Assembly: GCF_003545875.1 (NCBI RefSeq)
Contig: NZ_QHCS01000001.1
Span: 372,001 to 436,000 of the forward strand
Length of the DNA stretch: 64,000 nt
Source: Leptospira stimsonii
GTDB lineage: Bacteria > Spirochaetota > Leptospiria > Leptospirales > Leptospiraceae
Direction of reading: 5' to 3'
Of the stretch, positions 35,963 through 47,968 are shown piece after piece. The position numbers were made by a program, and so were the translations under genes. The notes beneath the pieces were generated by a model that saw only the letters and a list, made by a program, of their open reading frames with translations, did not search any database and was not told where the DNA came from. Numbering within the stretch: position 1 is the stretch's first letter; every line of letters starts with the position of its first letter.

Positions 35963-36547
35963 TCAAAATTCTTGAATAGCATAACTTTTAAATCGAATGC
36001 ATCTTTTCTGAACGAGCCAGAATAAATAGGAAGTTTGTTCGATATCCAGCTTGGAATCGAAAAGAGCTTTGATTTTGTTCTTCTCCATTTCCTGCTTCAA
36101 CTCATCGTAAAAACTAGATTTTCCGAAAACAAAAGAAACAGGAACTAAGGATTGTTGCTCACCCTGACGCAACGGTAGGATCAGCGTTACTCCCCTTTGA
36201 CATCCTTGGCTTTGTCCTTCAAATTGAATGATCCTGTGTTTCGACCAATCCCAATCGTCGAGGGAACCGTGAAACATATCCTTGTGCGGTAACGATGAGG
36301 TGGAGTGGATAAAACCGTCAAAGCCGATCAACTTCAATCGAGTGGATGCATTTCCGTAATGAACCGATGGATCCCTAAAGTAAGTTCCGGCTAAGGAAAC
36401 ACGATTTTCAGGAGAAAGAATAGAATCGGTTGGATAAGGCATTGGATTCCGCTTAATCAATGTTCGCCGATTGCCAATCGGCAATGTGCAATCTAGAATC
36501 GAGGCGTATCCGATAAAAATGGCGATCAGAAAATAAATCGGGCGCAT
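35963..36547 (-). CDS. Putative lipoprotein, function unknown
   Basis: 194 residues from the ATG at 36545-36547. The N-terminus is a lipoprotein signal (LIAIFIGYASILDC; lipobox Cys near residue 20 in this start). The body carries several conserved-looking blocks (SLAGTYFRDPSVHYGNA, IQFEGQSQGCQRG, FWLVQKRCIRFKSYAI) but no family I know. It follows the TRL-like gene by 2 bases, so both are probably coexpressed and may act together. Confidence 0.65.
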   Translation of the reverse strand: MRPIYFLIAIFIGYASILDCTLPIGNRRTLIKRNPMPYPTDSILSPENRVSLAGTYFRDPSVHYGNASTRLKLIGFDGFIHSTSSLPHKDMFHGSLDDWDWSKHRIIQFEGQSQGCQRGVTLILPLRQGEQQSLVPVSFVFGKSSFYDELKQEMEKNKIKALFDSKLDIEQTSYLFWLVQKRCIRFKSYAIQEF

Positions 36548-36549
36548 AA

Positions 36550-36924
36550 TTACTCTTTTTTCATCAACCTGTGAGGAAGTTTTACGCCGATTCCGGAAAC
36601 GCGAGTGCATTTATAAAAGTAAAGATTAAAGAGTAGGGACTTTACGTAATAGTCGGTTTGAACGTCGAAAAGAAGGTCGGCCTTATCTTGAATGGCATTT
36701 TGCACCGCCGCTTCGTAACTTTCATCGCCTGTATAAACAAGCCATAACCAACCTTCTCCACAAGATTGGCCGGAAAGTTTTCCAACAGGTTCCATTCCTC
36801 GAACGTCCGTATAGCTCTGTGAATAAAACCAGCCGGGAGTTTTTACATTCGTGTAAAGACAATTCCCGATTGTAATAAATGTAATGAAAAGAATGAGATA
36901 CGTTCTGAGCGCAAAGGCTTTCAT
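36550..36924 (-). CDS. TRL-like family lipoprotein
   Basis: 124 residues. Signal peptide with lipobox-like TIGNC (Cys near 22). Mature sequence resembles the TRL-like family: TPGWFYSQSYTDVRG, then GKLSGQSCGEGWLWLVYTGDESYEAAVQNAI and ADLLFDVQTDYYVKSLLFNLYFYKCTRVSG. Function unknown; the family occurs as small envelope lipoproteins. It is the upstream gene of a two-gene lipoprotein operon. Confidence 0.8.
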   Translation of the reverse strand: MKAFALRTYLILFITFITIGNCLYTNVKTPGWFYSQSYTDVRGMEPVGKLSGQSCGEGWLWLVYTGDESYEAAVQNAIQDKADLLFDVQTDYYVKSLLFNLYFYKCTRVSGIGVKLPHRLMKKE

Positions 36925-37039
36925 TGAGTTTTCCTAATCTTTGAAGTCTTTTTGAAAGAATGATTCTCAAAAATGAAAAGTCAAGGTAAAAGATTAAAAT
37001 TTCCTTGTGTGAAGAGAATCTGATTCTTCAATAGGGAGT

Positions 37040-38281
37040 ATGTCGCTCGTACAAAGCTCGTCTTACTACATTCAGTTGGAAAAAAAATTCGGGGCCTTCA
37101 ATTATGAACCGCTTCCGGTTGTTTTGGATCGAGGTGAAAGAATTTACCTCTTTGATGTAGAAGGAAAACGATATTTCGATTTTCTTTCCGCGTATTCCGC
37201 GGTGAATCAAGGACACTGTCACCCGAAGTTGATCGAAACTTTGATAGAACAAGCACAAAAACTTACGTTAACTTCTAGGGCTTTCTACAACTCCAAACTA
37301 GGAGAGTATGAAGAATATATGACGAAGCTTTTAGATTATCAAAGAATTCTTCCTATGAACACTGGAGTTGAGGCCGCGGAAACCGCGGTGAAACTCTGTA
37401 GAAAATGGGGATATCAAGTCAAAGGGATTCCTGAAAACCAAGCTAAGATCGTTTTTGCATCCGGGAATTTTTGGGGGAGAAGTTTGGGCGCGATCTCCGC
37501 ATCAACCGATCCTTTGAGCCGAAGGGAATTCGGTCCGTATGTTCCTGGTTTCGAAATTATCCCTTTCAACGATTTGGATTCATTGAAAGTTTCGCTTCAA
37601 GATCCGAACGTCGCAGGTTTTATGGTCGAGCCGATTCAAGGTGAGGCCGGCGTGATTGTTCCGAGCGAAGGTTATCTTTCTTCATGCAAACAACTCTGTC
37701 GGGAAGCAGGTGTTCTTCTCATCTTTGACGAAGTGCAAACAGGCTTAGGTAGAACGGGTAAACTTCTCGCGGGGGATTACGAATCGGTGAAGCCTGATAT
37801 CGTCGTTCTCGGTAAAGCGCTTTCAGGCGGGATTCTTCCTGTCTCTGCGGTTCTCTCCAGCGATGAAATTATGCTCACAATAAAACCGGGTGAACACGGT
37901 TCCACATACGGAGGAAATCCGTTGGCGAGCGCGATCGCCAAACGCGCAGTTGAAGTATTAGTGGAAGAGAATATGCCGGAAAATTCTTTTAAGATGGGAG
38001 AAATTTTTCGAGAAAGAATGAATATTCTAAAATCAAAATATGATTCTTTGAAAGAAGTTCGAGGGAAAGGTTTATTAAACGCGATCGAATTTACCGAGAA
38101 GAACGGAAAGTCCATAGCCAAAGAAGTGTGTAAAAAGGCGATGGAACTCGGACTACTTGCAAAAACAACGCATGATCACACGGTTCGATTTGCACCTCCT
38201 CTCGTGATTCAACCGGATGAAATGAATGAAGCCTGCGATATTATTGAAACGGCAGTGAAGTTTTGTCTTGACTCGAACTAA
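37040..38281 (+). CDS. rocD: Ornithine aminotransferase
   Basis: 413 residues, class III PLP aminotransferase: ornithine + 2-oxoglutarate to glutamate semialdehyde. Standard blocks: FFDFLSAYSAVNQGHCHP near the N-terminus, MNTGVEAAETAVKLCRKWGY (family N-T-G-A/V-E-A), FDEVQTGLGRTGK and the PLP lysine in VLGKALSGG, plus the HGSTYGGNPLA region. Ornithine-specific tyrosines (SSYYIQLEK) are present. GGGAG lies only 1 base before the ATG, too close, so initiation may use another signal. Role in arginine/proline interconversion. Confidence 0.93.
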   Translation: MSLVQSSSYYIQLEKKFGAFNYEPLPVVLDRGERIYLFDVEGKRYFDFLSAYSAVNQGHCHPKLIETLIEQAQKLTLTSRAFYNSKLGEYEEYMTKLLDYQRILPMNTGVEAAETAVKLCRKWGYQVKGIPENQAKIVFASGNFWGRSLGAISASTDPLSRREFGPYVPGFEIIPFNDLDSLKVSLQDPNVAGFMVEPIQGEAGVIVPSEGYLSSCKQLCREAGVLLIFDEVQTGLGRTGKLLAGDYESVKPDIVVLGKALSGGILPVSAVLSSDEIMLTIKPGEHGSTYGGNPLASAIAKRAVEVLVEENMPENSFKMGEIFRERMNILKSKYDSLKEVRGKGLLNAIEFTEKNGKSIAKEVCKKAMELGLLAKTTHDHTVRFAPPLVIQPDEMNEACDIIETAVKFCLDSN

Positions 38282-38304
38282 AAATTTCAATATCCAAAAG
38301 ACAA

Positions 38305-38634
38305 ATGCAGGCTGACGATAAAAAATACATTCGAGTGTGGAAGAAGTTAAGCGTTTCGGAAGTTTCTTCCCAACTCATGCTGATCGATGATTTGTACGGA
38401 ACTTGCGGAAATTGTAAACATCTGGGTTTGAATTATACCAAGGACAAAGTATGTCCCGAATGTAAAACGCAGTTTCGATACCTGGCAACGAATTCTAAAT
38501 CAACAGCTGATGTTGCAAAGATTCTGAATAGAATTGAAAAGGAAAGTTTGGATTTGATTCTGATCGATCGCGAAGATTTCAACCAGTCGAAAGCAAAAGA
38601 TGCGATCAAAGACCTTTTCAAACCTGTAGAATAG
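38305..38634 (+). CDS. Small zinc-ribbon protein, unknown function
   Basis: 109 residues. A zinc-ribbon-like set of cysteines, CGNC (Cys34, Cys37) and CPEC (Cys50, Cys53), is flanked by an N-terminal helix and followed by a C-terminal helical or mixed domain (DVAKILNRIEKESLDLILIDREDF). No known family. It follows rocD by 23 bases, probably as the second gene of that unit. It resembles nothing in arginine metabolism. Confidence 0.7.
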   Translation: MQADDKKYIRVWKKLSVSEVSSQLMLIDDLYGTCGNCKHLGLNYTKDKVCPECKTQFRYLATNSKSTADVAKILNRIEKESLDLILIDREDFNQSKAKDAIKDLFKPVE

Positions 38635-38635
38635 T

Positions 38636-39232
38636 TTATTCTTTATTCCGATTGATAACGTTCCGTAGGCCTTGAAGAGTTCTGTCCAAGTCTTCGATCT
38701 GATCTTTTAATGAATTGGGGTCTGAGACCGTTCTTGAATCCGAAGAATAGAGCATTGAATAACCTTCCGCCATGAGTTTTTGAAATGATTTCTGAACATT
38801 CAGGAGGCCGCTCTCAAGATCTTTCGGATGAATCGAATTTTTCCTTCGATATAGTTTTTTTGAAAATACAAATCCGAGCCGGATCAAAAAGAAAAAGTAA
38901 GCGGGAAGCAATAGATAGAACGCCGTCAAAAGAACGGGGCCAAGATTCCAAGTCTGCGAGAGAGAGTGGTGAAAGAAAGAACGGAGAATCGATACGACGA
39001 GGACTCCTAATGTATAGTTGAAACGACTTGTAGTTGGAGAGATTGTATTGAATAAGAATACTAAAACGAGGGAAAAAATAATAACCAAAAAAAGATCTAA
39101 AGGAACGATTGAAAAAAGAATCTTCAAAAAAGAAGTAATTACTCCGACCGTGTCCAGAAATGATTGGATGGACTGGGATAGGCTGTCAAAACTCGTTTTC
39201 AGATCTGAAAAAAATCCGGTAATCTGACTCAT
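38636..39232 (-). CDS. Membrane protein, function unknown
   Basis: 198 residues from the ATG at 39230-39232, whose GGAG Shine-Dalgarno lies 7 bases upstream. A longer ATG start (39323-39325) would overlap the divergent gene and is less supported. Two to three transmembrane segments in the first 130 residues (SFLKILFSIVPLDLFLVIIFSLVLVFLF; GPVLLTAFYLLLPAYFFFLIRLGFVF), then a cytoplasmic coiled tail with Gln/Lys-rich helices (LLNVQKSFQKLMAEGYSML, LKDQIEDLDRTLQGL). No recognised domain. Confidence 0.7.
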   Translation of the reverse strand: MSQITGFFSDLKTSFDSLSQSIQSFLDTVGVITSFLKILFSIVPLDLFLVIIFSLVLVFLFNTISPTTSRFNYTLGVLVVSILRSFFHHSLSQTWNLGPVLLTAFYLLLPAYFFFLIRLGFVFSKKLYRRKNSIHPKDLESGLLNVQKSFQKLMAEGYSMLYSSDSRTVSDPNSLKDQIEDLDRTLQGLRNVINRNKE

Positions 39233-40328
39233 GAAATTACTCCAAAAAATTCCTGGCTGGAAGAAACTCCAAACCCTCCGTTCTAAACTGCAAGAACTTT
39301 CCTTTTTAAGAAAACTCTTCCTCATTTATTCCGTCGTCGGAATTTCCTTTTTAGTTTTACATGAGAGTCATTTACCGCTATTCTTTATCATCATTCTTGT
39401 GTTCGGTGCCTATGTCGTCGCCACCTGCTTTTTCTTTTTAATTTCCTTCGCTTTTGGAAAGTTATTAAAGGAAGAATCAATCAAACAGTATCAAATCGGA
39501 CCGGACTCCGCAAAAACGATCGATACGACGCGGATCGTTCTAAATCCGATTACGGAAACGATCGTTTTCGTAACGTGCATTCTTCTTTTATTATTAACCG
39601 ACTTCTACTCCAATCGTTCTGGAATCTTTTTTATTGCGGCCTATTCCTGTGTGGGATTGGCCTTTCGGTTTTTGGAAAGCACGGTCTTTTATAGAATTTT
39701 TCTACTAGGGCTTCTGGTTTTGGTCGGCGGTTTGTTAAGTTTTAAAACCTTGCAGAAGGCGGAGATTCTGACTTCTTATATTCTTTTTAAACCGAACTGG
39801 GAGGAAAAAGAACTTACGAATTGGAGTTATGATTCTGAATCCAAAGTTGTAAAAAACGAGGATATCAAAGTTCAATTGACTTTGCCCGAAGATTTTTACT
39901 TTCATAATCCTAAGAATCTAACTTTAAAAGACCAAACCGGAACAGGTCAAATCGCTGGAATTATCTCGTCAAGTGAAACGGATCCAAACAGATATCCTTC
40001 CATTCGAATTTTTTATTTTCCCGAGCCTTTTTTAGAAATCGATAAGATTAAACCTGAGTTTCAGAAATTCTTAGATCTTGCCATCAACCAAGGCGATATG
40101 GTCGAAGTACACGAGTTAGGTGAAGAGAATTTTGAGAAAAGGATGGATGGAGTTTTCTGGACTTATTACGATAATCTAAGACCGAGATATGCGAAAACGG
40201 GATTCTTCATCTCTTCCGGAGACAAATTGCCGGATTCTCTTCTCTTTCACATTTCTGAAAGCCTTGTAAAGGGAAGACAACACGAAGAATCAGTAGAGAA
40301 AATTCTTCAAAGTGTGAAAAGAGAATAG
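39231..40328 (+). CDS. Membrane protein, function unknown
   Basis: 365 residues. About four to five transmembrane segments in the first 190 residues (LFLIYSVVGISFLVL; PLFFIIILVFGAYVVATCFFFLISF; ETIVFVTCILLLLLTDF; IFFIAAYSCVGLAF; FYRIFLLGLLVLVGGLLS), then a soluble domain of about 170 residues with beta-rich blocks (IKVQLTLPEDFYFHNPKN, YPSIRIFYFPEPFLEI) resembling a PsbP-like or lipid-binding fold only vaguely. Starts on the same CATG as the divergent gene 38636-39232; no Shine-Dalgarno is clear. Confidence 0.65.
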   Translation: MKLLQKIPGWKKLQTLRSKLQELSFLRKLFLIYSVVGISFLVLHESHLPLFFIIILVFGAYVVATCFFFLISFAFGKLLKEESIKQYQIGPDSAKTIDTTRIVLNPITETIVFVTCILLLLLTDFYSNRSGIFFIAAYSCVGLAFRFLESTVFYRIFLLGLLVLVGGLLSFKTLQKAEILTSYILFKPNWEEKELTNWSYDSESKVVKNEDIKVQLTLPEDFYFHNPKNLTLKDQTGTGQIAGIISSSETDPNRYPSIRIFYFPEPFLEIDKIKPEFQKFLDLAINQGDMVEVHELGEENFEKRMDGVFWTYYDNLRPRYAKTGFFISSGDKLPDSLLFHISESLVKGRQHEESVEKILQSVKRE

Positions 40329-40332
40329 GCTC

Positions 40333-41397
40333 TTAAGGTTTTTCTTTCTCTTCGAATAGTTTCAAACCCAAAACCGAACGAGGATCTACTAAAGTTCCTC
40401 GAACTCGCAGTCCCAAATGTAAATGTGGTCCTGTCGACATACCTGTGGAACCGATCTTTCCGATCGGATCTCCTTTTTTCACTTTGTCCCCTACTTTTAC
40501 ATTCAGCTCCGATTGATGCATATAGAGAGAATAAACTTCCAGACCGTGATCGATGACCGTAAAATTTCCTTCGTAGTACATCGGTCGAGATAAGATTACG
40601 GTTCCGTCGTTGATGGCATAGATTTTAGTTCCGAGCCCGCCTTTGAAATCGACTCCGCCGTGTGCCTTTCCTTTTTTCTTATTGTAAACACGTCGCTTAT
40701 AGAAAGGACTCGTAAAATGAACATCTTGCACTGGAAAAACGAAATCTGAATCGATCTGAAGATTCGTCTTTGTCTGGAACGCTTCCGCTTTCGCTTTGGA
40801 ACAATCGGCTATAAAATCCAAGGTTTCCTGAGGCAATACTTCCGAAGTGTATTTTTTGTCCATAGTTAGCGAAGATACTTTCGTTTCGGCAAAGTCTGTT
40901 TTCTGAATCGGAATTTCATATTCCTTAAAGTCGTTCTTTCTAAAAAGGTTTTTATCCTGAATCTCTAATATTCCACTTTTCTTATCAAATTCAGGCGAAA
41001 TAGGAATCCACGCAAAGAATACGTTTTCTTTTTTTGTATAAGAAACTTCTTTTTTCTCCCATAAAATCTTAATTCTATCCAATTTAGAAAGAATCGTTTT
41101 TTCAGGAACGAGCGTTAAAAGCAAAAGTTCTCCCTGAGCAAATCTTCTTCCAAGAATGGAAAAGGAAAATAGGGCTTCCTTTTTCTTTACGACTTCAAAG
41201 TCTCGAGGTTCTTTTCCGGATGCCTTTTTTGCCTTTGTAGTTGATTCCGATTTTGTTTTTTCCGTCGTCGAAATTGCGGAGGCGATTTTGGGGTCTTTTT
41301 GTTTCCTTTCCGATTTATCCTTGGAAAGGATCGCCCCAAAATTTATTAGAATCATGGAAAGCGTAGAAATGGAAAGAATTCTAAGATATTTTTGCAT
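40333..41397 (-). CDS. M23 family peptidase (LytM-like), exported
   Basis: 354 residues from the ATG at 41395-41397. A signal segment (ILSISTLSMILINFGAI), a Lys/Thr-rich linker, a beta-rich region (90-220) and a complete M23 domain at the C-terminus: HGGVD (first metal His/Asp), the YMHQSE catalytic block and HLHLG (HxH). Both active-site histidines are present, unlike the M23 homologue at 17.9 kb. Probably a peptidoglycan endopeptidase in cell-wall remodelling. Confidence 0.9.
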   Translation of the reverse strand: MQKYLRILSISTLSMILINFGAILSKDKSERKQKDPKIASAISTTEKTKSESTTKAKKASGKEPRDFEVVKKKEALFSFSILGRRFAQGELLLLTLVPEKTILSKLDRIKILWEKKEVSYTKKENVFFAWIPISPEFDKKSGILEIQDKNLFRKNDFKEYEIPIQKTDFAETKVSSLTMDKKYTSEVLPQETLDFIADCSKAKAEAFQTKTNLQIDSDFVFPVQDVHFTSPFYKRRVYNKKKGKAHGGVDFKGGLGTKIYAINDGTVILSRPMYYEGNFTVIDHGLEVYSLYMHQSELNVKVGDKVKKGDPIGKIGSTGMSTGPHLHLGLRVRGTLVDPRSVLGLKLFEEKEKP

Positions 41398-41528
41398 TGG
41401 CACCTGCTAGACTAATGAAAATGAATAAGAAGGAAAGTATTTCATTTGGAAATAAATTATAGAAATCAGACTTCTATCGGAAATAACAAGACAACTTTTC
41501 TAAATCAGACTCATTTTTCGTCCGAATT

Positions 41529-42398
41529 CTATCTTTGCAAAAATTCATACAAGGAAGGATTGAGAATCTCGGGAATGTCGTGATGTAACCAATGTGTGGC
41601 TGAAAATCCCTGATATTCCCCGTTCTCCAAAAAAGATAGGGAATCCTTGCCCATTTCCTTCTTAAGGAAAGGATCTCTTTCACCCCAAAAAATTTTCACC
41701 GGATGGGGGAGTTTTCGATTCTTCTCCTTCGGCAGTTTCGGAGGAAAAAAAATCGCCGCACGATACCAATTCAACATGGATCTTACGGTCCGAAAACCTG
41801 ACCAGGCTTTTCGATAATGTAAGAAGTCTTCGGAAGAAAAACTTCCCTTATTTGATGTTTTGATAAGCGAATTCCAAAGCATTCTAAATTTATTTCGAAT
41901 TAACAGATACTCCGGAATTAAAGGTAAGAGGAAAAAGAATATATAAGATGTTTTTTTCCTCTGAATCTTATCGTTGAGAATCGTATGTTTGATCGTTTCT
42001 AAGTGAGGCATATTTAGAATGCAAACATTTCGAAATCGTTCCGGATTTTCGTATAAAGAATTCCAGATGACGGCCGCCCCCCAATCGTGAGCGATACAAT
42101 CTGCCTTTTCGATCTGCAAAGAATCTAAAATGGAAACGATATCGAAAGAAAGCAGAGAGATTCGATAGGAAGAAAAGAACCATGGTTTTCCTGATTCCGC
42201 ATAACCCCTCAGATCCGGCAAAATTAGGAAGTATCCTTGAATTAAGAAAAAATCGATTTGATTTTTCCAACCGTACCAAAATTCAGGGAAGCCGTGTAAA
42301 AAAAGAAGAGGTGGGTTTTTCGGATTTCCTACGGTAACGACGTGAAGTTTTATATTCCCCGAAGAAATGAATTGATGTCGAAAGCGATTATTCTTCAT
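41529..42398 (-). CDS. Alpha/beta hydrolase (epoxide hydrolase/haloalkane dehalogenase-like)
   Basis: 289 residues. Motifs in order: oxyanion HGFPEFWYGW (about 35-44), DLRGYAESGKP, the nucleophile elbow AHDWGAAV with Asp as nucleophile (as in epoxide hydrolases/dehalogenases), the acid Asp in WGERDPF and the final His in HWLHHDIPE. The helical cap region between has aromatic residues. Substrate cannot be deduced. Monocistronic. Confidence 0.87.
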   Translation of the reverse strand: MKNNRFRHQFISSGNIKLHVVTVGNPKNPPLLFLHGFPEFWYGWKNQIDFFLIQGYFLILPDLRGYAESGKPWFFSSYRISLLSFDIVSILDSLQIEKADCIAHDWGAAVIWNSLYENPERFRNVCILNMPHLETIKHTILNDKIQRKKTSYIFFFLLPLIPEYLLIRNKFRMLWNSLIKTSNKGSFSSEDFLHYRKAWSGFRTVRSMLNWYRAAIFFPPKLPKEKNRKLPHPVKIFWGERDPFLKKEMGKDSLSFLENGEYQGFSATHWLHHDIPEILNPSLYEFLQR

Positions 42399-42585
42399 GT
42401 TTTCTCTCTTTCTTTCGGTTCGAGTGTTTCTTTTCCTCGTTCTTTCTTCGCTCCAGAGCCTTATTTTTCGCGGGCCAGTTATGTCCTATTAATACCCTTG
42501 AAGCGGATTCCTCTTTTTCTTTGAAAATTACCTAAGCAAATTTCCGAAATTACCGATTCTTCATAGCAGGGATCGGATAAAACAG

Positions 42586-43113
42586 ATGAAGCAAGAGGAA
42601 TGGTTGGAGCAACTTACGAAACTTTTTCAGGAAGAGATTCATCTCTACTCGAATGTCCTGGAATTAGAAACTCAGAAATCTGCCGCAGTAGTTCAAGCGG
42701 ATGGAAAAACTCTCGAATCAATCACAAAGAGAACCTATGAACTTCTCGTGATGGCCTCCGAAATCGAAAGGGTTCGGATGAAATCGATCGAGGAAGTATA
42801 CCGATCTAAAAACTTTGCCCTTCCTGAGAACGGGGCTCCTACGCTTTCGGACTTTCTAAATCAACTCGATAGAGAATCTAATTTCCGTTTAAAAGAATAC
42901 GGTTCTTCCCTTAAAGCGATCCTTCATCGTTTGAAAGAAAAGATCAAATCGAATGAGAAACTCATTCTTACTCGGCAAGAAATCCTTTCGCGTACAATTG
43001 AAGCAGTAAAAGAGAAAGCTTCCGAATCTGGTTTAAGTACATACGGCTCCGGAAAAAATCCGGAACGAAAGCAAGCTAAGAGACCGGCTCTTATGCTGAA
43101 CGCCTCGGCGTAA
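42586..43113 (+). CDS. FlgN-like flagellar export chaperone
   Basis: 175 residues, almost wholly helical: the sequence is rich in heptad-like runs (LTKLFQEEIHLYSNVLELETQK, LKEYGSSLKAILHRLKEKIK). FlgN proteins are long helical chaperones for FlgK and FlgL; the identity here rests on that architecture and on the position immediately 5' of flgK (32 bp gap). Sequence similarity to FlgN is weak by eye. It starts the flgN-flgK-flgL-fliW-csrA run. Confidence 0.7.
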   Translation: MKQEEWLEQLTKLFQEEIHLYSNVLELETQKSAAVVQADGKTLESITKRTYELLVMASEIERVRMKSIEEVYRSKNFALPENGAPTLSDFLNQLDRESNFRLKEYGSSLKAILHRLKEKIKSNEKLILTRQEILSRTIEAVKEKASESGLSTYGSGKNPERKQAKRPALMLNASA

Positions 43114-43145
43114 TCAATAGATATTTTTCAATATAGGAGGATGCC

Positions 43146-45056
<1,911 letters not shown>

Positions 45057-45091
45057 TCTCACGAAAAATTTGGTGAGTAAGGAGAATCTTA

Positions 45092-46361
<1,270 letters not shown>

Positions 46362-46413
46362 GAAAAATTAAATAGAATGATTCGAATGGAATGCTCCGGG
46401 GAAAGAATTTAAA

Positions 46414-46866
46414 ATGGGAATCGAGATTCAAACAAAACCGTTTGGAAAGATACAAATATCGGAAAAACAAATCCTCTCCTTTCCGGAAGGTCTTCTTGGA
46501 TTCGAAGACTACAAAAACTTCGCATTAATAGAAGAGGAAGAGGAGTCCGTTTTCAAATGGTTACAATCTACCGAAGAAGTCGACTTAGCGTTCGTTGTGA
46601 TTCCTCCTTCGCTTTTTAAGAAAGAATACAAACCGCTGATACCCGAGCAAGAACTTCAACTCATAGGCATTGAAGAAATTAATGAAAGCTTAACTCTTGT
46701 TATCGTGACAATACCGGGTGAAGATCCTGCACTGATGACAGCCAACATGCAAGGACCGATTCTAATCAACAAAGTAAGTCTTATAGGAAAACAATTCATA
46801 TCCAGAAATGAATCTCACTCGGTTCGCGAAAAAATTCTCGAAACCGCCGCTGTGGAGATGAATTAA
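46414..46866 (+). CDS. fliW: Flagellar assembly factor FliW
   Basis: 150 residues. FliW binds flagellin and CsrA, relieving CsrA repression when flagellin is exported. Family blocks: KIQISEKQILSFPEGLLGFE (family F-P-x-G-L-x-G-F), WLQSTEEVDLAFVVIPP and a C-terminal NMQGPILIN block, as in other FliW proteins. The stop TAA is immediately followed by the csrA start, so the pair is tightly coupled, as in Bacillus and Borrelia. Confidence 0.95.
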   Translation: MGIEIQTKPFGKIQISEKQILSFPEGLLGFEDYKNFALIEEEEESVFKWLQSTEEVDLAFVVIPPSLFKKEYKPLIPEQELQLIGIEEINESLTLVIVTIPGEDPALMTANMQGPILINKVSLIGKQFISRNESHSVREKILETAAVEMN

Positions 46867-47121
46867 GTGCTGGTCCTAGCAAGGCGAACTAACGAGTCGA
46901 TAATGATCGGCGATGATATCGAAATCGTCATCGTCGATATCAAAGGAGACCAAGTAAAGATCGGAGTTAAAGCCCCTCGGAACGTTTCCGTACATCGTGC
47001 GGAAGTTTACAAGGATATTCAAGAAGAGAATAAAAAGGCCGCCGGAACCAAGATCAAACCGGAAGATCTCGGAAAGATTGGAAATATTCTCAAAAAGAAA
47101 GACTCGGAGAAAAAAGAATAA
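46867..47121 (+). CDS. csrA: Carbon storage regulator CsrA
   Basis: 84 residues, GTG start. RNA-binding dimer that represses or stabilises mRNAs at GGA motifs. Key residues are the N-terminal LVLARR (Leu4, Arg6) and the VxVxRxEV strand with VHRAEV (Arg44-type). The family is usually about 60 residues; the extra about 24 C-terminal residues here are Lys/Glu-rich (KIKPEDLGKIGNILKKKDSEKKE), typical of the CsrA of some spirochetes. Zero-base spacing after fliW. Confidence 0.95.
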   Translation: MLVLARRTNESIMIGDDIEIVIVDIKGDQVKIGVKAPRNVSVHRAEVYKDIQEENKKAAGTKIKPEDLGKIGNILKKKDSEKKE

Positions 47122-47170
47122 TTCTTCTTGAACGATTTCAATCTTCTTTGAGGATCTCATTGAGTTTTTC

Positions 47171-47968
47171 ATGAAGTCCCTGATCGTCCTAATCATTTCA
47201 TTTGTATATTTCACCTGTTTTTCAGGTATTCGGAAGGAACTCAATTATTCCTCTGAGTCCATCGCATTCTATTCTTTCGCAAAGAGTCCGGAATTTCCAG
47301 CTTGGATCGATCTGGACGCTAAGTTTCCAGAAAACTTGGAATCCGAAAAATTCAAAAAAATCTTAGAAGAGTCCTTGTTTCAATTCGGAAATCGGAATGA
47401 TTCTTTGGTGAACGATACTGCGTTACGCATCTTTTCGAGAGAATTGAGCAAAGAAATTGCTGATCGATCGTTTCTCAAATTCAAACAGGCGCCAGAGCAA
47501 ACGTATCAGCTATGGATCTTAAAAAAAGACGATTCTATCAATCCGGGAAGAAGAATACGGAGAACCGTATTTCTATTATACCCTACCTCGACTGCGATTC
47601 ATTTTGTTTTTTTTGAGTTGAATCAGTTCATTGATTTTCAAACCCCATATACGTTTCAGGATTGGTCCAATTTTTCAATCTCGGAATCGAATTTGAAACC
47701 TTCTCTTGAGGTGTTTATACCGGATTCAGCGATCGGGAAGCTGACGTATTTCAAAGACGATTTAAAGAGTGAATCGAAAAAATATCATATTGTGGCTCCT
47801 TTTGAGCTCCAATCGATGTCGATCTCCGAGCCCAATAGGTCTTCTCAGAAAAAGAGCATCAGCGATTCCGAAAAACGTTTGATCGAACTGAAAGCGTTGT
47901 TTGACAAGAAACTCATTTCTGAAGACGAATACAGACGGAAACGAGAGGAAATCCTAAAGGCATTGTGA
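47171..47968 (+). CDS. Putative lipoprotein with C-terminal SHOCT-like domain
   Basis: 265 residues. Lipoprotein signal (LIVLIISFVYFTC, lipobox near residue 16). A mixed alpha/beta middle without family match, and a last 30 residues (RLIELKALFDKKLISEDEYRRKREEILKAL) that match the SHOCT short C-terminal helix pair seen in many exported or membrane proteins, a likely oligomerisation or interaction module. Follows csrA by 49 bases but seems functionally unrelated; may be cotranscribed. Confidence 0.75.
   Translation: MKSLIVLIISFVYFTCFSGIRKELNYSSESIAFYSFAKSPEFPAWIDLDAKFPENLESEKFKKILEESLFQFGNRNDSLVNDTALRIFSRELSKEIADRSFLKFKQAPEQTYQLWILKKDDSINPGRRIRRTVFLLYPTSTAIHFVFFELNQFIDFQTPYTFQDWSNFSISESNLKPSLEVFIPDSAIGKLTYFKDDLKSESKKYHIVAPFELQSMSISEPNRSSQKKSISDSEKRLIELKALFDKKLISEDEYRRKREEILKAL

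Noticed and set aside
36466..36482. GCCGATTG-C-CAATCGGC inverted repeat
   Set aside because: Lies inside the lipoprotein coding sequence, encoding the LPIGNRR region; most simply a coding coincidence.
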